A stretch of 9,809 nucleotides of DNA. Source: Gammaproteobacteria bacterium (GTDB taxonomy: Bacteria; Pseudomonadota; Gammaproteobacteria; Steroidobacterales; Steroidobacteraceae). Positions 1 through 7,131 of the stretch are shown here, piece after piece. Below the pieces are notes generated by a model, which saw nothing but the letters and a program-made list of their open reading frames with translations, made no database searches and was not told the origin of the DNA. Both the position numbers and the translations under genes were made by a program. The stretch is taken from the NCBI GenBank assembly GCA_003156695.1, contig PMHN01000378.1, positions 1,920-11,728 of the forward strand, given 5' to 3'. Numbering within the stretch: position 1 is the stretch's first letter; each line of letters begins with the position of its first letter.

Positions 1-300
1 TCGCTGAAAAACCTGAGCGGACCGCTGTCCATCGCCGAGTTCGCGGGCGAGTCGGCCGAGGCGGGCGTGGCACCGTTCCTGGGATTCCTGGTGCTGATAT
101 CCCTGTCGCTGGGCTTTCTTAACCTGCTGCCGATTCCGCTTCTGGACGGCGGGCAGATCGTCTTTCAGCTGGTCGAGTGGCTCAAGGGCAGCCCGCTCTC
201 CGAACGCACACAGGCTTTCGGACAGCAGGTCGGCATCGCGCTCCTCATCGTCCTGATGGGGGTCGCGCTGTATAACGACATTGCGCGCCAGTTCAGCTGA
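1..300 (+). CDS. rseP: RseP site-2 zinc metalloprotease, C-terminal end (5' truncated by window)
   Basis: The reading frame is open from base 1 and gives 99 residues before TGA at 298-300. RseP is the inner-membrane protease that cuts anti-sigma factor RseA after DegS, releasing sigma-E; it also clears remnant signal peptides. The fragment opens with the family's conserved KNLSGPLSIAEFAG region. A membrane segment follows (about residues 24-45 of the fragment), running into NLLPIPLLDGG, whose LDG Asp (residue 50) corresponds to the third zinc ligand. The conserved region VEWLKGSPLSER is next, then a last membrane helix (about residues 77-93) and a short tail ending NDIARQFS, as in E. coli. 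The HEXXH motif and PDZ domains lie upstream of the window. Having bamA next door is the usual gammaproteobacterial order. Identification is secure; the site-2 protease family name is the only alternative label. Confidence 0.95.
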   Translation, partial: SLKNLSGPLSIAEFAGESAEAGVAPFLGFLVLISLSLGFLNLLPIPLLDGGQIVFQLVEWLKGSPLSERTQAFGQQVGIALLIVLMGVALYNDIARQFS

Positions 301-422
301 CGCGAGACAACGGGCCGCGGGTGGTTGAATTTCCTGAAGGCGCGAGTCTTCAGTCCTCGAATAGTGCAACGTGAGAGTTGAGGCGGCGGGTGCGCGATGA
401 CAAAGAGATTGGGGGTTCAGGG
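301..422 (+). other. rseP-bamA intergenic region / bamA leader
   Basis: This 122-base gap holds no full gene. It contains a hairpin at 334-353 and a 9-codon ORF at 397-426, both listed separately. A G-run at 411-415 sits 7 bases before the GTG at 423 and can serve as the bamA ribosome binding site. I looked for sigma-70 and sigma-E promoter boxes; the candidates (TTGAAT at 325-330, TCGAA at 357-361) do not pair at usable spacing. Confidence 0.6.
334..353 (+). other. RNA hairpin with GNRA tetraloop in the bamA leader
   Basis: Bases 334-341 (CTGAAGGC) pair with 346-353 (GTCTTCAG) as eight consecutive pairs, one of them a G-U wobble (340-347), closed by the loop GCGA at 342-345. GCGA fits the GNRA tetraloop class, which stabilises RNA hairpins. 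No T-run follows, so it does not look like an intrinsic terminator. It lies 34 bases after the rseP stop and about 70 bases before bamA, so it could be a processing or stability element in the rseP-bamA message. That function is inference. Confidence 0.5.
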
Positions 423-426
423 GTGA
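397..426 (+). CDS. Possible 9-codon leader ORF overlapping the bamA start
   Basis: ATG at 397 opens a nine-residue ORF (MTKRLGVQG) ending in TGA at 424-426. The stop overlaps the preferred bamA GTG (423-425) as GTGA, the same junction type seen between fabZ and lpxA in this window. This would suit translational coupling of a leader peptide to bamA. The nearest purine-rich box, GAGG at 380-383, is 13 bases upstream and poorly placed. An ORF this short can arise by chance, so it is a candidate only. Confidence 0.25.
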   Translation: MTKRLGVQG

Positions 427-2906
427 AGACGCGGGTGCTGACGCGCGTACTGCTTGCGGGCGTGGTGCTTGCCGTGCACGCCGTCGGCTCGTGGGCGCAG
501 GAGCCGCAGCCACAGCAGGAGCCGCAGGTCACGGCGCCGCCGCCCGTTGCCGCACCGTCCGTCGCGGACTTCATCGTCGGCGACATCCACATCGAGGGCC
601 TGCAGCGGGTCTCCGAAGGCACGGTCTACAATTACCTGCCGGTGAACATCGGCGATCACCTTACCGCGGCGCGCGTGCGCGAGGCGATCCGCGCCCTGTA
701 CACCACCGGCTTTTTTCGCGACGTGCAGATGCGCCGCGACGGCAACACGCTGGTGGTGGTGGTGATCGAGCGCCCCTCGATCGAGAGCTTCGAGATCACC
801 GGCAACAAGGACATCAAGACCGAGGATTTGCAGAAATCGCTGCGCGGCGTGGGACTTGCGACCGGCAAGACCTTTGACCGCAGCGTGCTCGACGACGTCA
901 CCCAGTACCTCACCGACCAGTACTTCAGCCGCGGCAAGTACGGCGTGAAGATCGATGCCAAGGTCGAAGAGGAAGCCGGCAACCGCGTCAAGATCAAGAT
1001 CGATATCAAGGAAGGCGCGCGCGCCAAGATCCGCCAGATCAACCTCGTCGGCGACACCCGCTTTCGGCAGAAGGACATCCTCGAGACGCTCGAGCTGCAG
1101 ACCCCCAACTGGCTGTCCTGGTACAAGCAGGATGATCGCTACTCGCGCGAATCGCTGCAGGGCGACCTGGAAAAGGTGCGTAACTACTACATGGATCGCG
1201 GCTACGCGAATTTCCAGATCGATTCCACCCAGGTAGCCATCGCTCCCGAGAAGGAAGACATCTTCATCACCGTCAACATCGATGAAGGCCAGGTCTACAA
1301 GCTGTCGCAGATCAAGCTCGCGGGCACCTTCGTCGTGCCCGAGCCGGAGCTGGAGCAGCTCCTGCTGGTGCGCCCGGGGGATATCTTCGACCGTAAGCTC
1401 ATCACGTCCTCACAGGAGCTGATGCAGAACCGCATGGGGCGCGACGGCTATGCCTTCGCGAAGGTCGAGCCCGTGCCGACCGCCGACAACGCCAACCACA
1501 CGGTGTCGCTGACCTTCTTCGTCGATCCCGGCAGCCGCGTCTACGTCCGCAACATCACCTTCTCTGGCGTCAACCGCATCAACGATGAGGTGCTGCGGCG
1601 TGAGATGCGGCAGCTCGAGGGCGGCTGGTTGTCCAACACCTCGCTGGAGCGTTCCAAGCAGCGCCTGCAGCGCCTGCCGTACGTGAAATCGGTGGAATTC
1701 GAGACCATCCCGGTGGCTGGCTCCCCGGACCTCGTGGACGTCAACTACAAGATCGAAGAGGGTCCGGCGTCGCAGCTCTCCGGTGGCATCGGCTACTCGG
1801 AGAGCTACAAGTTCATGCTCAACGGCAGTTTCGCCGACGCCGACTTCCTCGGCACTGGCCAGCGCATCGCGCTCAACTTGAACGGCGGCGCCTTCAGCAA
1901 GGTCTACAGCATCACGCAGACGAACCCCTACACCAGCATCGACAACCTGCAGCGCTCACTGTCGGTGAGCTACAGCGACGTCACGCAGTTCGTCTCGTCC
2001 TCGTCGAACTTCTCCTCGCGTACCTTGAGCTTCGGTCCGACCTGGGCGTATCCGATCACGGAGTACATGTACCTGCGCTTCGGCATGGCGTTCGACAGCT
2101 CCTCGCTCCTCACCAACTCCCTTTCCAGCGCCGAGCAGGCGCAGCAGTGGGTGCAGGACAACGGCCATCCCTACAGCCGTCTCGCCCACGATGATGCGAG
2201 CAACAACGAGTATGTTTTCTACGGCACGGACTTCACGACCACCGAGGCCGTGCTGGGCTGGGACTGGGATACGCGCAACCGCACGTTGTTCGCCGATCGC
2301 GGCATGCGCCAGACCATCTCCCTGTCCGCGACCGTGCCAGGCAGCAACGTGCAGTACTACATCGCCAACTACGCATTCCTGAAGTACATCCCGCTGTGGG
2401 GCCGGTGGAACCTGTCGATACGCGCCGGGGTGGATTACGGTTCACCGCTCGGGGATACCACCGCCATCCCGCCGTACCGCGAGTTCTTCGGTGGGGGACC
2501 GGACACGGTCCGCGGCTATCGTGAGAGCCGCCTGGGGCCGAAGGACCAGTTCGGCAACCCCTACGGCGGCAACCTGCGCATCGTGAACCAGAACGAGCTG
2601 ATATTCCCGGTGCCGGCCAAATGGGCGCAGACCGTGCGCGTCAGCGGCTTCGTTGACATGGGCAACGTATTCCAGACCGGCAACAAGATCCAGTTCTACG
2701 GACCCGACGGCATTACCCCCGAGGACTACCACTTCAGCGTGAACGACCTGAAGCGCTCGGTGGGCGTGGCGGTGCAGTGGCTGGCCCCGCTCGGCCTCTT
2801 CCGGTTCAGTTTCGGCCTGCCGCTGAACGCGAAACCCAGCAACGGGATCACCACCTGGGGCGACGAAACGGAGACCTTCCAGTTCTCGGTTGGTCAGGCT
2901 TTCTGA
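423..2906 (+). CDS. bamA: Outer-membrane protein assembly factor BamA
   Basis: BamA is the central subunit of the BAM complex, which folds and inserts beta-barrel proteins into the outer membrane. From GTG 423 the product is 827 residues (E. coli 810). Residues 1-25 look like a signal peptide: basic start, hydrophobic core, probable cut after S-W-A25. A Pro/Gln-rich linker (about 26-49) leads to five POTRA domains at roughly 50-117, 118-201, 202-291, 292-371 and 372-446. The POTRA3 region around TPNWLSWY and DRGY and the POTRA5 region around LRREMRQLEGGWL closely resemble E. coli. The barrel runs from about 447 to the end. The loop-6 motif reads VRGY (696-699; E. coli VRGF). The C-terminus FQFSVGQAF has the aromatic-ended beta signal. 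Start choice: in-frame TTG 378 and GTG 390 would put a charged extension before the signal peptide; GTG 423 has a G-run 7 bases upstream. Identity is certain; the start is probable. Confidence 0.97.
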   Translation: MKTRVLTRVLLAGVVLAVHAVGSWAQEPQPQQEPQVTAPPPVAAPSVADFIVGDIHIEGLQRVSEGTVYNYLPVNIGDHLTAARVREAIRALYTTGFFRDVQMRRDGNTLVVVVIERPSIESFEITGNKDIKTEDLQKSLRGVGLATGKTFDRSVLDDVTQYLTDQYFSRGKYGVKIDAKVEEEAGNRVKIKIDIKEGARAKIRQINLVGDTRFRQKDILETLELQTPNWLSWYKQDDRYSRESLQGDLEKVRNYYMDRGYANFQIDSTQVAIAPEKEDIFITVNIDEGQVYKLSQIKLAGTFVVPEPELEQLLLVRPGDIFDRKLITSSQELMQNRMGRDGYAFAKVEPVPTADNANHTVSLTFFVDPGSRVYVRNITFSGVNRINDEVLRREMRQLEGGWLSNTSLERSKQRLQRLPYVKSVEFETIPVAGSPDLVDVNYKIEEGPASQLSGGIGYSESYKFMLNGSFADADFLGTGQRIALNLNGGAFSKVYSITQTNPYTSIDNLQRSLSVSYSDVTQFVSSSSNFSSRTLSFGPTWAYPITEYMYLRFGMAFDSSSLLTNSLSSAEQAQQWVQDNGHPYSRLAHDDASNNEYVFYGTDFTTTEAVLGWDWDTRNRTLFADRGMRQTISLSATVPGSNVQYYIANYAFLKYIPLWGRWNLSIRAGVDYGSPLGDTTAIPPYREFFGGGPDTVRGYRESRLGPKDQFGNPYGGNLRIVNQNELIFPVPAKWAQTVRVSGFVDMGNVFQTGNKIQFYGPDGITPEDYHFSVNDLKRSVGVAVQWLAPLGLFRFSFGLPLNAKPSNGITTWGDETETFQFSVGQAF

Positions 2907-3031
2907 AGTTAAAGCAGCTACGGGAGCCGATCTACGCGATACTAGGAGATTAGCCGGGAGCTCCTTCGGTCCCGGCGGACCAGACTGAAAACATCGATAC
3001 GTAATCGTTCACACACGAGGTAGGTAGTTCC
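2907..3031 (+). other. bamA-skp intergenic region
   Basis: This 125-base gap has no gene on either strand that I can support. It holds a GC-rich hairpin (2953-2976, listed separately) and a purine-rich GAGGTAGG stretch at about 3017-3024 that can serve as the skp ribosome binding site. GATACT at 2938-2943 and CGTAAT at 3000-3005 resemble -10 boxes, but neither has a matching -35 box at 16-18 bases. I therefore call no promoter. Confidence 0.55.
2953..2976 (+). other. GC-rich hairpin upstream of skp
   Basis: GCCGGGA at 2953-2959 is the exact reverse complement of TCCCGGC at 2970-2976, giving a 7-base-pair stem with a 10-base loop that contains TTCG. The bases that follow have no T-run, so a classical intrinsic terminator is unlikely. 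It may mark an RNA processing point or attenuate read-through from bamA to skp, whose product is needed in large amounts. The role is inference; the inverted repeat is directly visible. Confidence 0.45.
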
Positions 3032-3616
3032 GTGAAGCGTCTGATTATCAGTAAGTTGGCGGTTTGTTTGATTGCAGCAGGTGGAGCGCTGGCCGCGGTG
3101 GCCGCCTGGGCGGACACCAAGATCGGTGTCGTGGACCCGGCGCGGCTCCTGCAGGAGTCCCCGCAGGGCAAGGCGATCCAGGATTTGCTGCGCTCAGAGT
3201 TCGCGCCGCGCGAACGCACGCTGCAGGCGCAGGGCCAGGCCGTAAAGGCCAAGCAGGACAAGCTGCAGAAAGACGGCGCCACGATGACCGAGGATCAGCG
3301 CAGTCGCGCGGAGAAGGATCTGCGTGACGGCGCGCGCGACTTCGAGCGGGCGCGCGGCGAATTGCAGGACGACTTCACCGCGCGGCGCAACGAGGAGTTG
3401 TCGCGCCTGCAGCGTACCCTCGGCGAGGAGGTGCGTAACTATGCCAAGGCGCAGGGCTTTGACCTGATTCTGAGCGCCGAGGCCGCCATTTCCTTCGCGC
3501 AGGCGATCGACGTGACGCCGGCGATCCTGACCGCGCTGCAGGCGCGCGCCGGTGCGCCGGCGGCGAGTGCGCCTCCCAAGCCGGCGGCGGCACCCGCGAA
3601 GCCGCAGGCGCACTAA
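3032..3616 (+). CDS. skp: Periplasmic chaperone Skp (OmpH family)
   Basis: Skp is a trimeric periplasmic chaperone that holds unfolded outer-membrane proteins after Sec export and hands them towards BAM; its position just after bamA fits. The ORF gives 194 residues from GTG 3032, with a GAGG-type box about 10 bases upstream. Residues 1-27 form a signal peptide (basic start, hydrophobic core, probable cut after A-W-A27). The mature part opens with DTKIGVVDPARLLQESPQGK, the characteristic OmpH start. A long Lys/Glu/Arg/Gln-rich helical section (about 45-140) follows, matching the coiled-coil tentacles, then a return segment ending near residue 172. The last 20 or so residues are a Pro/Ala-rich tail that E. 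coli Skp (161-residue precursor) lacks. Identity is firm at family level. Confidence 0.93.
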   Translation: MKRLIISKLAVCLIAAGGALAAVAAWADTKIGVVDPARLLQESPQGKAIQDLLRSEFAPRERTLQAQGQAVKAKQDKLQKDGATMTEDQRSRAEKDLRDGARDFERARGELQDDFTARRNEELSRLQRTLGEEVRNYAKAQGFDLILSAEAAISFAQAIDVTPAILTALQARAGAPAASAPPKPAAAPAKPQAH

Positions 3617-3667
3617 GGGCCCTGCGCCGCAGCGGCGGTTCGCATCCGCGGCGGGTCGCAAACGGCC
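3617..3667 (+). other. skp-lpxD spacer with overlapping GC-rich inverted repeats
   Basis: This 51-base spacer is almost all G and C. CGCCGC at 3625-3630 can pair with GCGGCG at 3648-3653, and GCGG at 3632-3635 can instead pair with CCGC at 3646-3649, so several mutually exclusive folds exist. No clear Shine-Dalgarno box precedes the lpxD ATG. Structure could influence lpxD translation, but chance pairing is easy in such GC-rich sequence. Confidence 0.3.
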
Positions 3668-4711
3668 ATGGTGGTTTCCTTGGGGGAGCTCGCGGTGCGC
3701 TTCGGCTGCGAGCTGCGCGGCGACCCGCAGGCGCGCGTGGAGCGCGTGGCGACGCTCGCGAACGCCGACGAGCGCTCGCTCGCGTTTCTCGCCAACCCCC
3801 ACTACCGCCCGCAGCTGGCGGCCACGCGCGCCGCGGCGGTGGTGCTGGACGCGGCCAGCGCCGATGCCTGCCCGACGCAGTCACTCATCTGCGATAACCC
3901 CTACGCCACCTACGCGCGCATCGCTGCCGTGTTGCACCCCGCCCCGCCCGCCGCTCCGGGCGTGCACCCGAGCGCGCTGGTGGCGCCGGGCGTACGAGTG
4001 GATCCGTCCGCCCAGGTGGGCGCGTTCGCGAGCATCGACGCCGGCGCCGTGGTGGGCGCGCGCAGCTATATCGGCCCGCACTGCCACCTCGATGGGGGCG
4101 TCACGCTCGCCGAGGACGTGCGCCTCGTCGCGCGTGTGACCTTGTGCGGCGGCGTGCAACTCGGAGCGCGGGTCGTAGTGCATCCCGGGGTGGTCATCGG
4201 CAGCGATGGCTTCGGCTTTGCGAGCGAGCGCGGCACGTGGCTGAAGGTGCCACAGCTGGGTGGCGTGCGCATCGAGGCTGATGTGGAAATCGGCGCCAAC
4301 ACCACCATCGACCGCGGTGCCATCGAAGACACCGTGCTCGAGGAGGGCGTGAAGCTCGACAACCTCATCCAGGTCGGCCACAACGTGCGCATCGGCGCGC
4401 ACAGCGTGCTCGCGGCCTGCGTCGGCATATCCGGCAGCGCCACCATCGGCAAACGCTGCATGATCGGCGGTGGGGCGGGATTTAACGGCCACATCAGCAT
4501 TGCCGACGACGTCGTCATCACGGGTTACACGATGGTGAGCCACTCGATCACCCAGCCCGGCATATACTCCGGCGGCATTCCGTTGGAGGAGGCGGGCGCC
4601 TGGCGTCGACTGGTGGCGCGCTTCAAGCGCAGCGGCCGGCTCGAATCACGTGTCAAGCGACTGGAGCGCGCCGCGGGCGTGCAGAGCGGCCAGGAAGAAG
4701 ATCATGACTGA
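3668..4711 (+). CDS. lpxD: UDP-3-O-(3-hydroxyacyl)glucosamine N-acyltransferase LpxD
   Basis: LpxD adds the second (R)-3-hydroxyacyl chain, from acyl-ACP to the 2-amino group of UDP-3-O-acyl-glucosamine, the third step of lipid A synthesis, in the cytoplasm. The 347-residue product is close to E. coli (341). An N-terminal uridine-binding domain (about 1-98) keeps F40 and Y46, matching E. coli F43 and Y49. A left-handed beta-helix of hexapeptide repeats (about 100-305) carries the catalytic His238 in VGHNVRIG (E. coli His239) and His275 in NGHISI (E. coli His276). A C-terminal helical tail of about 40 residues follows. The ATG at 3668 is used because the following residues align with the family start; its ribosome binding site is weak. 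The last 8 bases overlap fabZ, so the two are probably translated together. Confidence 0.97.
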   Translation: MVVSLGELAVRFGCELRGDPQARVERVATLANADERSLAFLANPHYRPQLAATRAAAVVLDAASADACPTQSLICDNPYATYARIAAVLHPAPPAAPGVHPSALVAPGVRVDPSAQVGAFASIDAGAVVGARSYIGPHCHLDGGVTLAEDVRLVARVTLCGGVQLGARVVVHPGVVIGSDGFGFASERGTWLKVPQLGGVRIEADVEIGANTTIDRGAIEDTVLEEGVKLDNLIQVGHNVRIGAHSVLAACVGISGSATIGKRCMIGGGAGFNGHISIADDVVITGYTMVSHSITQPGIYSGGIPLEEAGAWRRLVARFKRSGRLESRVKRLERAAGVQSGQEEDHD

Positions 4712-5159
4712 GCCGGTACAACTCGACATCCAAGCGATCTTAAGGCAACTGCCGCACCGCTACCCGTTCCTGCTCATCGACCGCGTGCTCGAGTGCCGCC
4801 CCGGCGAGAGCATTCGCGCGCTGAAGAATGTCACCTACAACGAGCCGTTCTTTCCCGGCCACTTCCCCGGCCGACCGGTCATGCCCGGGGTCTTCATCAT
4901 CGAGGCGCTGGCGCAGGCGGCAGGTATCCTGTGCTTCGTTACCGCCGGGGTAATTCCCGATGACCAGACGCACTTTTATTTCGTCGGCATCGACAAGGCG
5001 CGCTTCAGGAAGCCGGTGATGCCCGGGGATCAGCTGATACTCACGGCGAAGCTGGAACGCTCGCTGCGCGGCATCTGGAAATTCTCGACCGTAGCGTGGG
5101 TGGACGAGCAGGAAGTCGCGCACGCTGAAATGATGGTGGCGCCGGGGGCGACGCGGTGA
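4704..5159 (+). CDS. fabZ: (3R)-hydroxyacyl-ACP dehydratase FabZ
   Basis: FabZ dehydrates (R)-3-hydroxyacyl-ACP to trans-2-enoyl-ACP in type II fatty acid synthesis, competing with LpxA and LpxD for the same substrate. The product is 151 residues, the same length as E. coli FabZ. The start is ATG 4704: AGGAAGAAG at 4692-4700 is a good ribosome binding site just upstream, and the in-frame ATG at 4650 would only add a stretch that reads through lpxD. The hot-dog fold motifs are present: [13 protein letters not shown] (16-28), then [14 protein letters not shown] with catalytic His53, and Glu67 on the central helix. The gene starts 8 bases inside lpxD and its TGA overlaps the lpxA GTG. Confidence 0.97.
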   Translation: MTEPVQLDIQAILRQLPHRYPFLLIDRVLECRPGESIRALKNVTYNEPFFPGHFPGRPVMPGVFIIEALAQAAGILCFVTAGVIPDDQTHFYFVGIDKARFRKPVMPGDQLILTAKLERSLRGIWKFSTVAWVDEQEVAHAEMMVAPGATR

Positions 5160-5926
5160 TCGATGCGCGCGCGGTGATCTCGGACCAGGCGCACCTGGGG
5201 CCGGACGTGAGCGTCGGCCCCTTCAGCATTATCGGCGCGGGGGTGGTGATCGGGACGCGCACGGTGGTGGGGCCGCACGTCGTGATCAATGGCCCGACCA
5301 CCATTGGCGCCGACAATCGTATCCTGCAATTCGCCTCCCTCGGGGAGGCGCCGCAGGACAAGAAGTACCAGGGCGAGCCGACGCGACTGGAAATCGGCGA
5401 CCGCAACATCTTCCGCGAGAACTGCACCGCCAACCGCGGCACGACCCATGACCAGGGCGTCACGCGCATCGGCAGCGATAATCTTTTCATGGCGTACTCG
5501 CATGTTGCACACGACTGCGTCGTGGGCAACAACACCGTATTCGCCAACTGCGCGGCCCTCGGCGGACACGTCGGGATCGGCGACTGGGTGATCCTCGGCG
5601 GACTCACGGCGGTGCACCAGTTCACCAAGATCGGCGCGCATGCGTTTCTTGCCGGCGGCGCGATCGTCACGCGCGACGTGCCGCCCTACGTCATGGCTGC
5701 CGGCAATCCGGCCGCCCCGCATGCGGTGAATGCCGAAGGCCTGCGGCGGCGCGGCTTCAGCGAGGAGCAGATACGCAACATCCGCGACGCCTATCGCGTG
5801 CTGTACCGCTCGGAGCTGAAGCTGGCGGAGGCGCTGGCGCGTCTGGAGCCACAGGCGGCGAGATTTCCCGAGATCCGCGCGTTCGTCGACTTCATTCACG
5901 CCTCCACGCGCAGCATCGTGCGATGA
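5156..5926 (+). CDS. lpxA: UDP-N-acetylglucosamine acyltransferase LpxA
   Basis: LpxA transfers an (R)-3-hydroxyacyl chain from ACP to the 3-OH of UDP-GlcNAc, the first step of lipid A synthesis. The product is 256 residues (E. coli 262). It starts at GTG 5156, forming a 4-base GTGA overlap with the fabZ stop, and the following IDARAVI aligns directly with the family N-terminus. A left-handed beta-helix occupies about residues 5-185 and a helical C-terminal domain about 186-256 ([11 protein letters not shown] region). The catalytic base is His119 (E. coli His125); His116, His138 and His154 match E. coli His122, His144 and His160. Gly167 aligns with the acyl-chain ruler Gly173 of E. coli, suggesting a long hydroxyacyl donor. 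The segment TANRGT (91-96) has Asn93 where E. coli has His99. Confidence 0.97.
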   Translation: MIDARAVISDQAHLGPDVSVGPFSIIGAGVVIGTRTVVGPHVVINGPTTIGADNRILQFASLGEAPQDKKYQGEPTRLEIGDRNIFRENCTANRGTTHDQGVTRIGSDNLFMAYSHVAHDCVVGNNTVFANCAALGGHVGIGDWVILGGLTAVHQFTKIGAHAFLAGGAIVTRDVPPYVMAAGNPAAPHAVNAEGLRRRGFSEEQIRNIRDAYRVLYRSELKLAEALARLEPQAARFPEIRAFVDFIHASTRSIVR

Positions 5927-7131
5927 GCGCCGTCGGCGCGCGGACCGCGCCGGCGCGGCCGCTGTCCGTGGGACTGGTAGCGGGCGAGCATTCCGGGGAC
6001 ACCCTGGGCGCCGCGCTGATCGCGGCGCTGCGCGCGCGCGTTCCGCAGGTACGCTGCTTCGGGGTGGCGGGGCCGAAAATGGTCGCGGCCGGGTGCGAGT
6101 CCTGGGCCGGGGCCGAGGAACTCGCCGTGATGGGTCTCACCGAAGTCATAATGCACCTGCCGCGCCTGCTGCGGCTGCGAGCCACGCTCGCGCGGCGCTT
6201 CACGGCCGAACGGCCCGACGTGTTCGTGGGCATCGACTCTCCCGAGTTCAACTTAGCGCTAGCACGCCGCGTCCACGAGGCGGGCATCCCCACGGTGCAG
6301 TACGTCAGCCCGCAGGTGTGGGCCTGGCGTCAGGGACGCGTGCGCACCATCGGTCGCTCGTGCGATCTGGTGTTGTGCCTGCTGCCGTTCGAGACCGAGT
6401 TTTATGCGCGGCACGGTGTGCGCGCCGAATTCGTCGGCCATCCGCTCGCCGATGAGATTCCACTGCTGGCCGATCGCGACGCCGCGCGGCGCGCGCTCGG
6501 GCTGGATCGCGATGCGCCGTATGTCGCTTTGCTTCCCGGCAGCCGGCTGGGCGAAGTGTCGCGGCTCGCCGCGCCGTTCGCTGCCGCCGCGGCGCGCATT
6601 GCCGCCGCGCGCCCGGCGTACCGCTTCATCGCCCCGATGGCTTCGGCGCGCGCGCGCGAGGTGTTCCTGCAGCAGATCGCCGGCGTGGCGGGAGCGCCCG
6701 GGATCCACCTCCTGGATGGCCAGGCGCAGCCGGCGCTCGCCGCGGCGGACGCCGCTATCGTGGCTTCCGGCACCGCCACCCTGGAGACGCTGCTGACCGG
6801 CCGGCCGATGGTGGTGGCGTACCGCGTGAGCGCGGCCACGGCGTTTCTGCTGCGCACCGTCGGACTCGTGAAGGTGCCGTACTTCTCACAACCGAACCTG
6901 CTCGCCGGGCGGCGGTTGGTGCCGGAATTCTTCCAGCAGGCGGTACGGGGTGAGGCGCTCGCCGCGGCGCTGCTCGCGGAGCTCGAGGATCCGCAGCATG
7001 TGCGGGAGCTGCAGGGCGAGTTCGCGCAGATCCACCAGCTGCTGCGCCGTGGCGGCGCCGGCCGGGCCGCGCAGGCGATTCTTGATCTCATCGGTTACGG
7101 CGCGCGGCCCGCAGCGCAACCCGCGTCATGA
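5923..7131 (+). CDS. lpxB: Lipid-A-disaccharide synthase LpxB
   Basis: LpxB, a GT19 family glycosyltransferase, joins UDP-2,3-diacylglucosamine to lipid X to make the beta-1,6 disaccharide-1-phosphate, working at the cytoplasmic face of the inner membrane. The 402-residue product has the family motifs in order: [10 protein letters not shown] (20-29; most members read GE-A/P-SGD), GIDSPEFNL (103-111), [12 protein letters not shown] (127-138), FVGHPLAD (170-177), [10 protein letters not shown] (203-212), ASGTATLE (281-288) and [15 protein letters not shown] (324-338). The ATG lies in an ATGA overlap with the lpxA stop. The first 13 residues precede the conserved core and are slightly longer than in E. 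coli. The TGA overlaps the rnhB ATG in the same way. Nothing suggests loss of function. Confidence 0.97.
   Translation: MSAVGARTAPARPLSVGLVAGEHSGDTLGAALIAALRARVPQVRCFGVAGPKMVAAGCESWAGAEELAVMGLTEVIMHLPRLLRLRATLARRFTAERPDVFVGIDSPEFNLALARRVHEAGIPTVQYVSPQVWAWRQGRVRTIGRSCDLVLCLLPFETEFYARHGVRAEFVGHPLADEIPLLADRDAARRALGLDRDAPYVALLPGSRLGEVSRLAAPFAAAAARIAAARPAYRFIAPMASARAREVFLQQIAGVAGAPGIHLLDGQAQPALAAADAAIVASGTATLETLLTGRPMVVAYRVSAATAFLLRTVGLVKVPYFSQPNLLAGRRLVPEFFQQAVRGEALAAALLAELEDPQHVRELQGEFAQIHQLLRRGGAGRAAQAILDLIGYGARPAAQPAS

Noticed and set aside
325..364. Possible sigma-70 or sigma-E promoter before bamA (TTGAAT at 325-330; TCGAA at 357-361)
   Set aside because: The boxes are 24 or more bases apart and no alternative -10 element lies at 16-18 bases.
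2953..2976. Rho-independent terminator after bamA
   Set aside because: The stem is good but no T-run follows it, so it is kept only as a hairpin.
2986..3013. Sigma-E-like promoter before skp (GAAAAC at 2987-2992 with TCACA at 3009-3013)
   Set aside because: The -35 match is partial and the spacer is about two bases too short; sigma-E control of skp is known elsewhere but not shown here.
3194..3884. Long open frames on the minus strand across skp and lpxD
   Set aside because: They are shadow frames produced by high GC; their translations are Arg/Ala-rich with no recognisable motif, and the plus-strand genes are certain.
4650..4703. Longer FabZ starting at the in-frame ATG 4650
   Set aside because: The extra 18 residues have no family counterpart and read through lpxD; ATG 4704 has a good ribosome binding site and gives the normal 151-residue length.
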